Notes: generated by a model not told the origin, from the sequence alone. Positions 18,050 through 27,033 are shown, counted from the stretch's first letter. The stretch is 64,000 nt of DNA from Clostridia bacterium (GCA_017521425.1 JAFXCQ010000032.1:62001-126000); one strand, 5' to 3'. Translations and numbers: made by a program.

Positions 18050-18749
18050 ACTAAAAAAATTTTTTAAGAGAATAAAACTTGGATTTGGTGGAGGTAAAGT
18101 ATATTACATAAATAGTCCGCAGACCTTGCCACCACCTCTGAAAAAAGCCGAGGAAGCAGAGCTTGCCCAAAGAATTGCTGATGGTGATGAAAAAGCGAGA
18201 GAGCCTTTAATAGTTCACAATTTGAGACTTGTTGTTTATATAGCAAAAAAGTTCGAAAGCTCGGGTGTAAATATTGAAGATTTAGTTTCAATAGGCACTA
18301 TTGGTTTAATAAAATCGGTAAATACCTTTTGCCCACAAAAAAATATAAAGCTTGCAACCTATGCTTCAAGATGTATTGAAAATGAAATTTTGATGCATTT
18401 AAGAAAAGTGAATCAGCAAAAAGGTGATGTTTCATTAGATGAGCCACTTAATACAGACTGGGAGGGTAACGAGCTTTTACTTTCGGATGTTTTAGGTAGT
18501 GATGGCTATGAAATAAACAATAATATGGAGGATGAAGATGAAAGAAGGATTCTTCATCTTTGTATGGAAAATTTAGGTGACAGAGAAAGACTTATTATGA
18601 ATATGCGTTTCGGTCTTTGTGGCTATAAAGAGCATACACAAAAAGAGGTTGCTGATATTCTCGGGATTTCTCAGAGTTATATTTCTCGTCTTGAAAAACG
18701 TATTATCACTCAACTGAAAAAGGATATAGAAAAAATAACAACTGATTGA
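18024..18749 (+). CDS. sigE: Sporulation sigma factor sigma-E
   Basis: A sigma-70 family factor of 241 residues, close to the 239 of Bacillus sigma-E. An N-terminal pro-sequence ([16 protein letters not shown]) precedes [14 protein letters not shown], region 2 ([42 protein letters not shown]) and region 4 ([19 protein letters not shown]). The start is TTG 18024: AAAGGGG lies eight bases upstream and the length then fits the family; an ORF start at 17940 would extend inside spoIIGA. Pro-sigma-E is activated by SpoIIGA. sigG, next in Bacillus, is not here; a terminator follows. Confidence 0.95.
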   Translation: MIKLRLTDKLKKFFKRIKLGFGGGKVYYINSPQTLPPPLKKAEEAELAQRIADGDEKAREPLIVHNLRLVVYIAKKFESSGVNIEDLVSIGTIGLIKSVNTFCPQKNIKLATYASRCIENEILMHLRKVNQQKGDVSLDEPLNTDWEGNELLLSDVLGSDGYEINNNMEDEDERRILHLCMENLGDRERLIMNMRFGLCGYKEHTQKEVADILGISQSYISRLEKRIITQLKKDIEKITTD

Positions 18750-18755
18750 ATATAG

Positions 18756-18787
18756 AAAAATCAAGGAGAATCCTCCTTGATTTTTTT
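18756..18787 (+). terminator. Intrinsic terminator after sigE
   Basis: A 13-bp stem (18756-18768 with 18773-18785) closing the loop AATC and followed by Ts. Confidence 0.85.
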
Positions 18788-18838
18788 CCATTTATGTAAT
18801 AAAATGGAAATAGGGTTTATTTTATAGGAGTGGTTTAA

Positions 18839-19771
18839 ATGAATAAGGCGGAATTAGTTTTTAAGGCAATAGATGTTTTTGGTCACGCACCACAGAACGC
18901 TAAAAGCTTCCAAGGTATAACCTGTATCAAAGACATTTCTTATGGTACAGAAGCTTTACAAAAAGGTGACCTTTATTTTAAAGACGGAATAAATAAAGAT
19001 GAGGCTAAAAAACCGATTGTTTTATATATTCACGGCGGTGGATTTATTAAAGGGGATAAAAAGCATCGCGTTACTGTTAGTGAATACTATGCAAATGAAG
19101 AGTGTTATGTTTTCAGTATAAATTATCGTTTGCCACCTGAAGTAGATATTTTCGGGCAGATAAGTGACTGTGTTACTGCACTCAATTACATAAAAACACT
19201 TGCAGAAAGTTATAACATTGATTTAGATAATATATTTATAACAGGTGACTCTTCAGGCTCTTGTCAGACCACATTTTTAGCGGCGATAAAATATGATAAA
19301 GAATTGAGAATTAAGCTTGGTTGCCCTGAAGTAGAGGTTGACATAAAAGGTTTAATGTTGATGTCAGGTATTTATGATGTTGAAGCATTGGTAAAACATA
19401 TAAAGCTTTTTGGTGTTATTCCACAAGCGGCGGAAATGATTTTGAACTTTAAATTGAAAAGTGATTTATCAAATCTTACTGAGTACGAATTTTATGACTG
19501 TATGTCACCAAGTAAATTTGTGAATAGCAGGTGGTGTCCTGTATTTATAAGCTGGGCGGAGGATGACATTTTCTGCAAGGGTCAGGGCGAAGCAATGGGT
19601 CTTGCTTTAAAGAAGTGTATTGATGATGTAACTACATATAGTGTAAAAGGTATTCTTAATAATCACTGCTATCATCTTTTCTTGAAATCAAATAAATATG
19701 CAGAAGAATGTATGAGAAAATCAGTCGATTTTATAAATGTACAAAAAGTAAAAGTATTACAGACAAAATAA
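18839..19771 (+). CDS. Alpha/beta hydrolase, HSL-type esterase
   Basis: A 310-residue cytoplasmic hydrolase. The oxyanion motif HGGGF (IVLYIHGGGFIKGDK) and the nucleophile elbow GDSSGS match the hormone-sensitive lipase esterase group, where GDSAG is usual. A likely acid residue lies in WAEDDIFC and the His in NNHCYHLF. It would hydrolyse short-chain esters; the true substrate is unknown. AGGAGTGG lies seven bases before the ATG. It stands alone between the sigE terminator and the promoter of the ceramidase-like genes. Confidence 0.85.
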   Translation: MNKAELVFKAIDVFGHAPQNAKSFQGITCIKDISYGTEALQKGDLYFKDGINKDEAKKPIVLYIHGGGFIKGDKKHRVTVSEYYANEECYVFSINYRLPPEVDIFGQISDCVTALNYIKTLAESYNIDLDNIFITGDSSGSCQTTFLAAIKYDKELRIKLGCPEVEVDIKGLMLMSGIYDVEALVKHIKLFGVIPQAAEMILNFKLKSDLSNLTEYEFYDCMSPSKFVNSRWCPVFISWAEDDIFCKGQGEAMGLALKKCIDDVTTYSVKGILNNHCYHLFLKSNKYAEECMRKSVDFINVQKVKVLQTK

Positions 19772-19806
19772 ATTTTAATAATACCTACTAAAGTATAGTA
19801 AATTTA

Positions 19807-19835
19807 TTGACTTTATAAGAAAATATTGTTAAAAT
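19807..19835 (+). promoter_or_regulatory. Sigma-A promoter of the first ceramidase-fold gene
   Basis: TTGACT (19807-19812), a 17-nt spacer and TAAAAT (19830-19835), about 45 nt before the start. Confidence 0.65.
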
Positions 19836-19880
19836 AAAGTGGTAGAAAAAGTACAATCTTTCATTATAAGGAGGATGTTT

Positions 19881-21305
19881 ATGGGTATAAATGAAATCGC
19901 AGCGGTAGCAGTTAGAAAAATTGGTATTGCTGCAGGTAAAAAAATGAGAAGAAAGGGCATTAAAGCAGACCCTCTTCCAAAAACAGAGCCTACAATTATT
20001 AAAGGTGAATCTTTTGTTTCAGGTTATGCAGTTAAAGAAGTAATGCCAAAAAGTATAACAGAGAAAAAATACTGGATTGCAGGTCACGGTATGGGTAATA
20101 CTATTGACCGTGTTCATGACCCTATTACAGTAAGTGCTATGTGGCTCGGTACAGGTGATAGCGGTATTGTTCAGATTTGTGCAGATATTATCGGTCTTAC
20201 AAACTTTGAAGTTAATATTGTAAGAGATTCATTAAAAGAATTTTCAGAAAAAGCAAACTGCAAGAGCATAAATATTTCCTGCTCACATACTCACGCAGGT
20301 TTTGATACTGTTGGTTATTGGGGGCAGCTTTATAAACTCCAGACAGGTAAAGATCAGGAGTATATGGATTTACTCTTGAAATCACTTAAAGAAGTTGCAA
20401 TTGAAGCTTACGAAAACAGAAAGTCTGGTAAGCTTTATGTAGGTTCGATTTCTGTTCCTGAAGCACAACTTGACAAGCGTGAGCCTGTTAATCTTCACGA
20501 TACATTAACAAGAATAAGATTTGTACCCGATGATGGTTCAACTGAAACATGGCTTATGAATTTTGGCGCTCATCCTAATACATTAGGTGGCAGTAATCAC
20601 GATTGTAGTGCAGACTATCCTTATTGGTTAAGAAAAACAATCAACGATTCAAAGACAACAAATGTAATGTTTTCAGTAAGCGCTATCGGGGCTGTTGACC
20701 CGGGCGATTTCTGCGAAGACAAACTGGAAAGAACTCGTATTCAGGGTGAAACTTTAGCTAAAGCAGCTTTAGAAATTTCTAATGATAGAGAGTTAAAACC
20801 AGAAATTACGGTTTTATGTCAGAAATATTATGCACCTGTTGACAACGGACTTCTTGCGTTGATGGTAACTATTGGTGCTTGTAGTGCGCAGAGATACCCT
20901 TGCGACAGAGGTGACTTGGGTATTGCTCTTCAGACAGAGATTACATATATCAGAATTGATGACTTACAGATTTTACTTCTTCCCGGCGAACCATTCCCTG
21001 AAGTTGTTTATGGTGGTGCGGTAGAAGCTGATAAATCTGCAACAGGTAAAGGAACTGAAATTAACCCACCTGCATTAGTTGATGTTGTAGGTGACAAAAA
21101 TCTTGTTGTATTCTGTGTTACTAACGATATGACAGGTTACTGCGTTGTTCCTAACGACTACACTCTTCACGAAACACAGGCGTATATTGAGCAAGGTACA
21201 GATGTTAACGGTAGAAGACATTACCACGAAACTAACTCTTTAGGTTACTTGACAAACGAAGTTATTGTTGAAACAGTTAAAGATATTATGACTCGTGTAA
21301 AATAA
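19881..21305 (+). CDS. Neutral-ceramidase-fold protein 1
   Basis: A protein of about 474 residues without an obvious signal peptide, matching the N-terminal domain of neutral/alkaline ceramidases. Zinc-site motifs seem present: SCSHTHAGFD, NFGAHPNTLGG, LLLPGEPFPE and NDMTGYCVVPNDYTLHETQ. The usual catalytic serine motif (GDVSPN in true ceramidases) is replaced by AIGAVDPGD, so ceramide hydrolysis is doubtful. The start at ATG 19881 has AAGGAGG six bases upstream; the ATG at 19875 touches that site. A paralogue follows after a terminator. Confidence 0.8.
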   Translation: MGINEIAAVAVRKIGIAAGKKMRRKGIKADPLPKTEPTIIKGESFVSGYAVKEVMPKSITEKKYWIAGHGMGNTIDRVHDPITVSAMWLGTGDSGIVQICADIIGLTNFEVNIVRDSLKEFSEKANCKSINISCSHTHAGFDTVGYWGQLYKLQTGKDQEYMDLLLKSLKEVAIEAYENRKSGKLYVGSISVPEAQLDKREPVNLHDTLTRIRFVPDDGSTETWLMNFGAHPNTLGGSNHDCSADYPYWLRKTINDSKTTNVMFSVSAIGAVDPGDFCEDKLERTRIQGETLAKAALEISNDRELKPEITVLCQKYYAPVDNGLLALMVTIGACSAQRYPCDRGDLGIALQTEITYIRIDDLQILLLPGEPFPEVVYGGAVEADKSATGKGTEINPPALVDVVGDKNLVVFCVTNDMTGYCVVPNDYTLHETQAYIEQGTDVNGRRHYHETNSLGYLTNEVIVETVKDIMTRVK

Positions 21306-21310
21306 GAAAG

Positions 21311-21339
21311 AAAAAGGGAGTTTTTAACTCCCTTTTTTT
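21311..21339 (+). terminator. Terminator between the two ceramidase-fold genes
   Basis: A 12-bp stem (21311-21322 with 21326-21337) with a 3-nt loop and seven Ts. It ends two bases before the ribosome site of the next gene, so it may attenuate rather than separate. Confidence 0.75.
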
Positions 21340-21350
21340 AGGTGATATTT

Positions 21351-23021
21351 ATGAAAAAAGAAACACAGATTAAAATTATTGAAACTGCAATAAATGGTGC
21401 TATAAACGGTCTTTTTGGTAAACTTAATGACGGACCGAATTTTGACTTGCTTGAAAATTATAAAACCGAGAATTTTTTCGAGGGTACAAAAGAGTTTTTA
21501 AAAGAGCCATCCGAAAATGCTGTGTGGCAGTTAGGTTATGCAAATGTTGACTTAACACCAAAGGATTATAAAGAAAAAGATTATTATATGGGTGGCTATA
21601 TTTCACCTGATAATAAATTCAAAAACCTTATTGAAAATGTCGTAGATAAAATGCAGGGCAGAGCAATTGCAATTTCCGATAATTCAGGTAGGGGTATTTC
21701 ACTTTTTTGTACAGTTGACTGCATCGGTATTACAAACGGTGATATTCGTGAAATAAGAGCAATTTTTACAGAAGAGTTCAATAAAAGATACCCAGATAAA
21801 ACATTAGCTTCTGTCAATGTATGCTCGACACACACTCATAGCTGTGTAGATACAGAAGGTTTATGGACTGATTTTCCCGGTAAAATTTTAAGAAACAGAA
21901 AAAAGAATCTTAAAAAGAATTTTGATTTAGAGCAGGGTACAGATAAAGAATATATGATGTTCTTGAAAAAATCAGTTGTAGAGGCATTCTTTAATGCCAT
22001 TGAAAATATGTGCGATGGTGAGCTTTACTTTGCACAAAAGGATATAGGCGAAGATTACTTCAGAAACACAAACAGACCGTCTGCAACAGGTCTTGTTACT
22101 GATGTTACAAGATTCAGATTTGTACCATTTGATAAAACAAGGAAACAGACTCTTATTGTCAATTTTCCTGCTCACCCCGATGTTGCAGGTCTTCCTACAT
22201 CAGATAAAAATGGTACTGGTAGAGAGCTTTCTGGTGACTATGTTTATTATATGGGCGAAACTATAAATAAAGCGGGCTTTAACTTTATGTTCTTTAATGG
22301 TGCAATCTGTGCTATTTATTCCAATCGTGACAAAGCACTTGATGGTCATACATTCGCTCATCGTTACGAGCAGTCAATCCGTTATGGTGTTGAGGTTGGT
22401 AAAATTACATTAGCACTCACAAAGTCAATTGAAGAAATTAAAAATGATGCATTACTTTACGATGAAGAAGAAATAAAGAAAGATATTGAAAAATCAAAGG
22501 CAAACAATGCAGAGTACACCTTGTGGTGTGAGGAGTGGGAGCCTGTTACTGAAACAAAGATTGAACCAATATTCAATATAAGATTAAGAGAGGTTAATGT
22601 GCCTGTTACAAGTACGCTTATGGTTGGTGTAGGCAAGCTTAATATTGCTAACTATAAAATGTTTAAAGATGAAAATGGTTACAGTATGTTTACTGAAATT
22701 GGTGTTATTGAATTTGGTAAGGATATTAAAATTGCTATGGTGCCAGGTGAATTTTGTGCAGATCTTTTAACAGGTGGTGCGTCACTTAAAGCAGACGGTG
22801 CTGTTTTAAAAGCGGATTTTAACTATCCTACTGTAAGAGAACTTTTTGGTGAAGGAACGATTGCTTTTGGTTTAAGTAATGACGAAATCGGTTATATTGT
22901 GCCAGATAATGACTTTACAATGGGTGACCCAGGCAATCATTATCACGAACTTGTTTCATTAGGTCAGTTTGTAGGTTCTTCAATTATGAAAGGCTTTGTA
23001 GAAATTAAAAAGGAATTGTAA
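21351..23021 (+). CDS. Neutral-ceramidase-fold protein 2
   Basis: A 556-residue paralogue of the preceding protein with the same domain. Shared metal-site motifs: CSTHTHSCVD, NFPAHPDVAGLP, MVPGEFCADLLTGG and NDEIGYIVPDNDFTMGD. At the place of the catalytic serine motif it has FNGAICAIYSN, even further from GDVSPN. It carries inserts relative to its neighbour (about residues 170-190 and 355-400, KKDIEKSKANNAEYTLWCEEW reduced here to its charged character). Substrate unknown. ATG 21351 follows AGGTGATA. It is probably co-transcribed with the three small metabolic genes downstream. Confidence 0.78.
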   Translation: MKKETQIKIIETAINGAINGLFGKLNDGPNFDLLENYKTENFFEGTKEFLKEPSENAVWQLGYANVDLTPKDYKEKDYYMGGYISPDNKFKNLIENVVDKMQGRAIAISDNSGRGISLFCTVDCIGITNGDIREIRAIFTEEFNKRYPDKTLASVNVCSTHTHSCVDTEGLWTDFPGKILRNRKKNLKKNFDLEQGTDKEYMMFLKKSVVEAFFNAIENMCDGELYFAQKDIGEDYFRNTNRPSATGLVTDVTRFRFVPFDKTRKQTLIVNFPAHPDVAGLPTSDKNGTGRELSGDYVYYMGETINKAGFNFMFFNGAICAIYSNRDKALDGHTFAHRYEQSIRYGVEVGKITLALTKSIEEIKNDALLYDEEEIKKDIEKSKANNAEYTLWCEEWEPVTETKIEPIFNIRLREVNVPVTSTLMVGVGKLNIANYKMFKDENGYSMFTEIGVIEFGKDIKIAMVPGEFCADLLTGGASLKADGAVLKADFNYPTVRELFGEGTIAFGLSNDEIGYIVPDNDFTMGDPGNHYHELVSLGQFVGSSIMKGFVEIKKEL

Positions 23022-23027
23022 TAAACT

Positions 23028-23588
23028 ATGTATATAAATGAAAAAGTTTTTGATATACACCCTGAAACAACAAAAACACAAAAGGAAATGGATGCCTACT
23101 TGTTTTTAGAAGAAAATGGCGTAGAGTATATTCGTGCGGAGCACGACGAGGCGGCAACTATTGAACTTTGTGAAGATGTTGAAAAAATAATAGATGCAAA
23201 AATCTGTAAAAACCTTCTTTTAACAAACAGACAACAAACTGTATTTTATTTGTTGCTCATAAAAGGAAATATGGTTTTTAAAACAAAGTATCTTTCTTCA
23301 CAGATAAATTCTGCAAGGCTTTCTTTTGCGAATGCAGAACAGATGGAAACACTTTTAGATGTAACACCAGGTTCACTTACTGTATTAGCGTTGATGAAAG
23401 ACAAAGAAAAGAAAGTCCATCTTTTAATAGAAGAAAATGTGTTGAAGGAAGAGTTTTTTGCGTGTCATCCTATGGTGAATACTGCAACTGTAAAGTTTAA
23501 AACAGAAGATTTGACTAAAAAAATCCTTCCTGCTTTAAATCGTGAATATACACTTGTAAATTTGGAGTGTCCCGATGATGAACAATAA
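23028..23588 (+). CDS. YbaK/ProX-type aminoacyl-tRNA deacylase
   Basis: A 186-residue single-domain protein of the YbaK/EbsC fold, closest in layout to the free-standing prolyl-tRNA editing proteins (ProX/PrdX) that hydrolyse Ala-tRNA(Pro). Typical parts: an N-terminal FLEENGVEYIRAEHDEA, KICKNLLLTNRQQTVFYLLLI, and GSLTVLALMKDK before CHPMVNTATVKF. It sits six bases after the ceramidase-fold gene and overlaps the HAD gene by 14 bases. Confidence 0.85.
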   Translation: MYINEKVFDIHPETTKTQKEMDAYLFLEENGVEYIRAEHDEAATIELCEDVEKIIDAKICKNLLLTNRQQTVFYLLLIKGNMVFKTKYLSSQINSARLSFANAEQMETLLDVTPGSLTVLALMKDKEKKVHLLIEENVLKEEFFACHPMVNTATVKFKTEDLTKKILPALNREYTLVNLECPDDEQ

Positions 23589-24237
23589 AAAATGTATTAT
23601 TTTTGACCTCGATGGCACGCTTCTTTATACTCTTGAAGATTTAAAAAACAGTGTGAATTTTGCTTTGAATAAGTCGGGTTTTAAAGAGCGTTCTTTAGAT
23701 GAAATAAGAATGTTTGTCGGTAACGGAATTGAAATTTTGGTGAGAAAATCTGTGCCTGATAATATAACTGAAGAAGAATTTAAAACTTGTTTTGAAAATT
23801 TTAAAAGTCATTACAAAATTCATTCAGAAGATAATACAAAAGAGTATAATGGAATTACTGAATTGCTTAAAATTTTAAAGTGTAAAGGCTTTTTACTTGC
23901 GGTGGTTTCAAATAAAGCAGACTTTGCGGTAAATACCTTGTGTGCCAAATATTTTGATGGTTTGTTGGATATTGCTTTTGGTGAAAGAGAGGGCATAAAA
24001 CGAAAGCCTTGCCCCGATTCAGTAAACGAAGTTGTAAAAATTCTCGGTGTAGAAAAAGAAAATTGCTATTATGTCGGGGATTCTGAGGTTGATGTAAAAA
24101 CTGCTCATAATGCTGAAATTAAGTGCATAGCGTGTACATGGGGCTTCAGAAGTAAAAATGTATTAGAAAACGAAAAACCTGAATATATTATAGATAGTCC
24201 TGAAGAAATATTAAGAATAGTAGGTGTAAATGAATGA
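23575..24237 (+). CDS. HAD-superfamily phosphatase, phosphoglycolate-phosphatase-like
   Basis: A 220-residue HAD subclass IA enzyme. Motif I FDLDGTLLYT carries the nucleophile Asp; motif II VVSNKADFAV, the motif III Lys (KRKPCPD) and motif IV YYVGDSEVDVKTAHNA are all present, with an alpha-helical cap between. It looks like Gph/PpaX and could clear phosphoglycolate or other small phosphates. GGAG lies before the ATG pair at 23575/23578. The stop overlaps the next ATG by four bases. Confidence 0.88.
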   Translation: MMNNKKCIIFDLDGTLLYTLEDLKNSVNFALNKSGFKERSLDEIRMFVGNGIEILVRKSVPDNITEEEFKTCFENFKSHYKIHSEDNTKEYNGITELLKILKCKGFLLAVVSNKADFAVNTLCAKYFDGLLDIAFGEREGIKRKPCPDSVNEVVKILGVEKENCYYVGDSEVDVKTAHNAEIKCIACTWGFRSKNVLENEKPEYIIDSPEEILRIVGVNE

Positions 24238-24860
24238 AAGTTTTACTTGTAAATGGTAGTCCGCACGAAAAGGGTTGTACTTTTACCGCTTTGAGTGAAA
24301 TAAAAAAGACTCTTGAAAGTGAAAATATCGAAGCGGAAATTTTCCATATCGGCACAAATCCTGTCCGTGGTTGTATAGGTTGTGGCGGGTGTGCTAAAAA
24401 TAATGGCAAATGTGTTTTTGATGACGATGTTGTAAATGAAATAATTGAAAAAGCAAAAACAAGCGATGCTTTTGTGTTTGGTTCACCTGTGCATTACGCT
24501 GCACCTGCTGGTGCTTTGTGTGCCGTGCTTGACAGAGTTTTTTATGCGGGTAGCGCTAATTTTAAATTTAAACCGGGTGCAGCAATTGTGAGTTGTCGCC
24601 GTTCAGGTACTACTGCAGCGGTAGATTGCCTTAACAAGTATTTCACAATAAGTAATATGCCGGTTGTATCTTCTTGTTATTGGAATATGGTTCACGGTTC
24701 AAAAGCAGAAGATGTTTTGAAGGATGAAGAGGGGCTTCAGATTATGCGTGGAATAGGTCACAATATGGCTTGGCTTTTAAAATGTATCGAGTTCGGTAAA
24801 AATAACGGGCTCCAGCATCCCGTTCCTGAAGTAAAAATCAGAACTAATTTTATTAAATAA
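24234..24860 (+). CDS. NADPH-dependent FMN reductase / iron-sulfur flavoprotein-like
   Basis: A 208-residue flavodoxin-fold protein. VLLVNGSPHEKGCTFTAL is the FMN phosphate loop, GSPVHYAAPAGALCAVLDR contacts the flavin, and CIGCGGCAKNNGKC near residue 45 is a Cys-rich loop as in iron-sulfur flavoproteins and related clostridial reductases. Electron donor and acceptor are unknown. The ATG overlaps the HAD stop (ATGA), so the genes are coupled. Confidence 0.85.
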   Translation: MKVLLVNGSPHEKGCTFTALSEIKKTLESENIEAEIFHIGTNPVRGCIGCGGCAKNNGKCVFDDDVVNEIIEKAKTSDAFVFGSPVHYAAPAGALCAVLDRVFYAGSANFKFKPGAAIVSCRRSGTTAAVDCLNKYFTISNMPVVSSCYWNMVHGSKAEDVLKDEEGLQIMRGIGHNMAWLLKCIEFGKNNGLQHPVPEVKIRTNFIK

Positions 24861-24887
24861 TTTCTAATAAATACTATCAATATTTTA

Positions 24888-24916
24888 TTGATTTTGGTTT
24901 CTTAAAGTTGTATAAT
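24888..24916 (+). promoter_or_regulatory. Sigma-A promoter of the phosphoglucomutase gene
   Basis: TTGATT (24888-24893), a 17-nt spacer and TATAAT (24911-24916). The promoter lies just before the ORF-level ATG 24921 and supports the later start. Confidence 0.7.
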
Positions 24917-24950
24917 TAAAATGTTGATATTTTTTGAAAGGGTGTTCAAT

Positions 24951-26672
24951 ATGAATGATATTCATGCTCTTTACGATTTGTGGTGTGAAAAAGCGGTTTT
25001 AGATGCAGATTTAATTGACGAATTAAAATCTGTAAAAGGTGATGAAGAGGCAATTCTTGACCGTTTTTATAAAGATTTGGAATTTGGTACAGGTGGACTT
25101 CGTGGTGTTATAGGTGCCGGTACTAACCGTATAAATGTTTATACAGTAGGTCAGGCAACACAAGGTCTTGCTGATTATCTTAATGAAGCATTCGAAAATC
25201 CATCAGTAGCTATTGCTTACGACTCAAGAATAAAGTCAGATGTTTTAGCAAAGACTGCGGCAGGTGTTTTAGCGGCTAATGGTATTAAGGTTTATATTTA
25301 CCCTGAGCTTATGCCAACACCAATGCTTTCATTTGCAGTAAGAAGACTTCATTGCTCTTCAGGTATTGTTCTTACTGCGAGTCATAACCCTGCAAAATAT
25401 AATGGTTATAAATGCTATGATTCAAAAGGTTACCAGATGACTGATGAAGCTGCTGCTAAAACTTATGAGTATATGAAAAAGGTTGATATGTTCACAGGTG
25501 TTAAGCGTATGGATTTTGAAGACGCATTAGCAGAAGATATGGTTGATTTTATTGAAGATTGGGTAAAAGATGAATTTATTGAATGCGTTTTAGCACAATC
25601 AATAAATAAAGATGCAGTTAAAAAATCAGGCTTAAAGGTTCTTTATGCTCCGCTTAATGGTACAGGTAATAAGCCTGTAAGACGAATTCTTAAAAAATTA
25701 GGTGTTAAAGAGTTAGAGGTTGTTAAAACTCAGGAAAAGCCAGATGGTAACTTCCCGACTTGTCCTTACCCGAATCCTGAAATCCGTCAGGTGTTCGAAG
25801 AAGGTCTTGCTTTAACAAAAGAATTCCCTGCAGATTTAATGATTGCAACTGACCCTGACTGCGACAGAGTTGGTATTGCAGTAAGAGTTGGTAACGAATA
25901 TAAGCTTATGACAGGTAACGAAGTAGGTGCTATGTTCTGTGAATATATTCTTTCAACACTCAAAGAAAGAAATGAGTTACCTGAAAATCCTGTTGTTGTA
26001 AAAACAATTGTTACAACTCCGCTTATTGCTGCTATTGCTAAAGAATACGGTGCAGAAATGCGTGACTTGTTGACTGGCTTCAAATATATCGGTGAATGTA
26101 TTACTGAGCTTGAAGAACAAGGCGAAGAAGACCGTTATGTAATCGGTATGGAAGAAAGCTATGGTTATCTCCGTGGCACTTATGCGAGAGATAAAGATGC
26201 AGTTGTTGCCGCAATGCTTGTAGCAGAGCTTGCTGCAGTTTGTAAATTAAAAGGCGAAACTTTATGGGATTATATGAACGCAATCTACGAAAAATATGGT
26301 TATTATTTCAATCGTCTTGATAACTATGCTTTTGAGGGTGCTTCAGGTATGCAGAAAATGGCAGACATGATGGAAAACACCAGAAAAAATATCCCACAAG
26401 AAATTGCGGGTAGTAAGGTTATCTGGGTAGCAGATTACAAAACTGGTAAAATCAAAGATTTAGTAACAGGTGAAGAAAGTGAAACAGGACTTCCAATATC
26501 AAATGTTCTTTCTTACAGATGTGAAAATGGTAATACTGCAATTGTAAGACCGTCAGGCACAGAGCCAAAAATCAAAATTTATATTACAGTTAAATCAGAT
26601 TCAAGAGAAAATGCAGAGCTTGCATTGGATGTTGTATCAGACGGAATGAAAGGTCTTTTAGGTATAGAATAA
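24951..26672 (+). CDS. pgcA: Phosphoglucomutase (alpha-D-phosphohexomutase)
   Basis: A 573-residue enzyme interconverting glucose-1-P and glucose-6-P (possibly also mannose phosphates). Four-domain family markers: GTGGLRGVIGAGTNR, the phosphoserine loop VLTASHNPAKYNG, the metal loop ATDPDCDRVGIA, the sugar-binding GMEESYGYLRG and the phosphate-binding RPSGTEPKIKIY. Length fits the PgcA type. ATG 24951 follows GAAAGGGTG and lies downstream of the promoter. The gene is followed by a one-base-overlapping 32-codon frame. Confidence 0.93.
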   Translation: MNDIHALYDLWCEKAVLDADLIDELKSVKGDEEAILDRFYKDLEFGTGGLRGVIGAGTNRINVYTVGQATQGLADYLNEAFENPSVAIAYDSRIKSDVLAKTAAGVLAANGIKVYIYPELMPTPMLSFAVRRLHCSSGIVLTASHNPAKYNGYKCYDSKGYQMTDEAAAKTYEYMKKVDMFTGVKRMDFEDALAEDMVDFIEDWVKDEFIECVLAQSINKDAVKKSGLKVLYAPLNGTGNKPVRRILKKLGVKELEVVKTQEKPDGNFPTCPYPNPEIRQVFEEGLALTKEFPADLMIATDPDCDRVGIAVRVGNEYKLMTGNEVGAMFCEYILSTLKERNELPENPVVVKTIVTTPLIAAIAKEYGAEMRDLLTGFKYIGECITELEEQGEEDRYVIGMEESYGYLRGTYARDKDAVVAAMLVAELAAVCKLKGETLWDYMNAIYEKYGYYFNRLDNYAFEGASGMQKMADMMENTRKNIPQEIAGSKVIWVADYKTGKIKDLVTGEESETGLPISNVLSYRCENGNTAIVRPSGTEPKIKIYITVKSDSRENAELALDVVSDGMKGLLGIE

Positions 26673-26770
26673 TGTTTTTTTCAAAGAAGTTTATAAAAGC
26701 GGTATGCTTAGGTCTTGCGGTACTTATGGGACTCGGTGTATTTGCAGTAGTGTTTAATGTAATGTTTTAA
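26672..26770 (+). CDS. Very small single-span membrane peptide
   Basis: A 32-residue frame whose ATG shares one base with the pgcA stop (TAATG). The peptide starts MFFSKKFIKAVCLG and continues as one hydrophobic helix (LAVLMGLGVFAVVFNVMF). A strong terminator follows six bases after its stop, so it is the last unit of the pgcA transcript. The basic start and single span fit a small membrane protein; function unknown. The overlap and lack of other signal content make it a plausible real gene. Confidence 0.5.
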   Translation: MFFSKKFIKAVCLGLAVLMGLGVFAVVFNVMF

Positions 26771-26775
26771 AAGTG

Positions 26776-26809
26776 AAGCGCTGTCAAGGTATTAACCTTG
26801 ACAGCGCTT
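26776..26809. terminator. Strong terminator, possibly bidirectional
   Basis: A 15-bp perfect GC-containing stem (26776-26790 with 26795-26809) with loop ATTA. It lies between the pgcA transcript and the convergent small Cys-rich gene. Confidence 0.85.
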
Positions 26810-26835
26810 TTGCATTGTCAAACACTTCGTGTTTC

Positions 26836-26976
26836 TTAGCAGCAGCCACAACCGCAGTTATTGTTGTTATAGTTGTTGTCGCAACCACAACCGCAACCGT
26901 TATTTGTACCGAAAAGAAGAACGATGATTATAAGAATGATAATCCAAGAACTTGAATTGTTGAAAAAGCAGCCCAC
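26836..26976 (-). CDS. Small Cys-rich membrane peptide, probable spore-associated protein
   Basis: A 46-residue peptide: MGCFFNNSSS, one hydrophobic span (WIIILIIIVLLFG), then an Asn/Gly/Cys tail of alternating GCGCGC, Asn run and CGCGCC. Nine cysteines in all. The size and layout recall short YjcZ-type or coat-associated sporulation peptides, but the Cys tail is distinctive. GTG start at 26976; the strong site AAAGGGGG lies upstream. A sigma-K-like promoter precedes it. A frame on the opposite strand here is judged a shadow. Confidence 0.6.
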   Translation of the reverse strand: MGCFFNNSSSWIIILIIIVLLFGTNNGCGCGCDNNYNNNNCGCGCC

Positions 26977-27006
26977 AAAATTTCCCCCTTTCTTTGTTCT
27001 ACACTG

Positions 27007-27033
27007 TATATTATGACAAATTTTAAAAAGTGT
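27007..27033 (-). promoter_or_regulatory. Sigma-K-like promoter of the Cys-rich peptide gene
   Basis: On the minus strand CATAATATA (27007-27015) fits the mother-cell sigma-K -10 pattern CATAnnnTA, and AC (27032-27033) lies exactly 16 nt upstream as the -35 part. The ribosome site follows about 15 nt later. Short consensus, so chance is possible. Confidence 0.45.

Noticed and set aside
26773..26955. Plus-strand 60-codon frame with Thr/Val-rich product
   Set aside because: It overlaps a terminator and the minus-strand Cys-rich gene, which has a strong ribosome site; the frame is the antisense of Gly-Cys-Asn codons.
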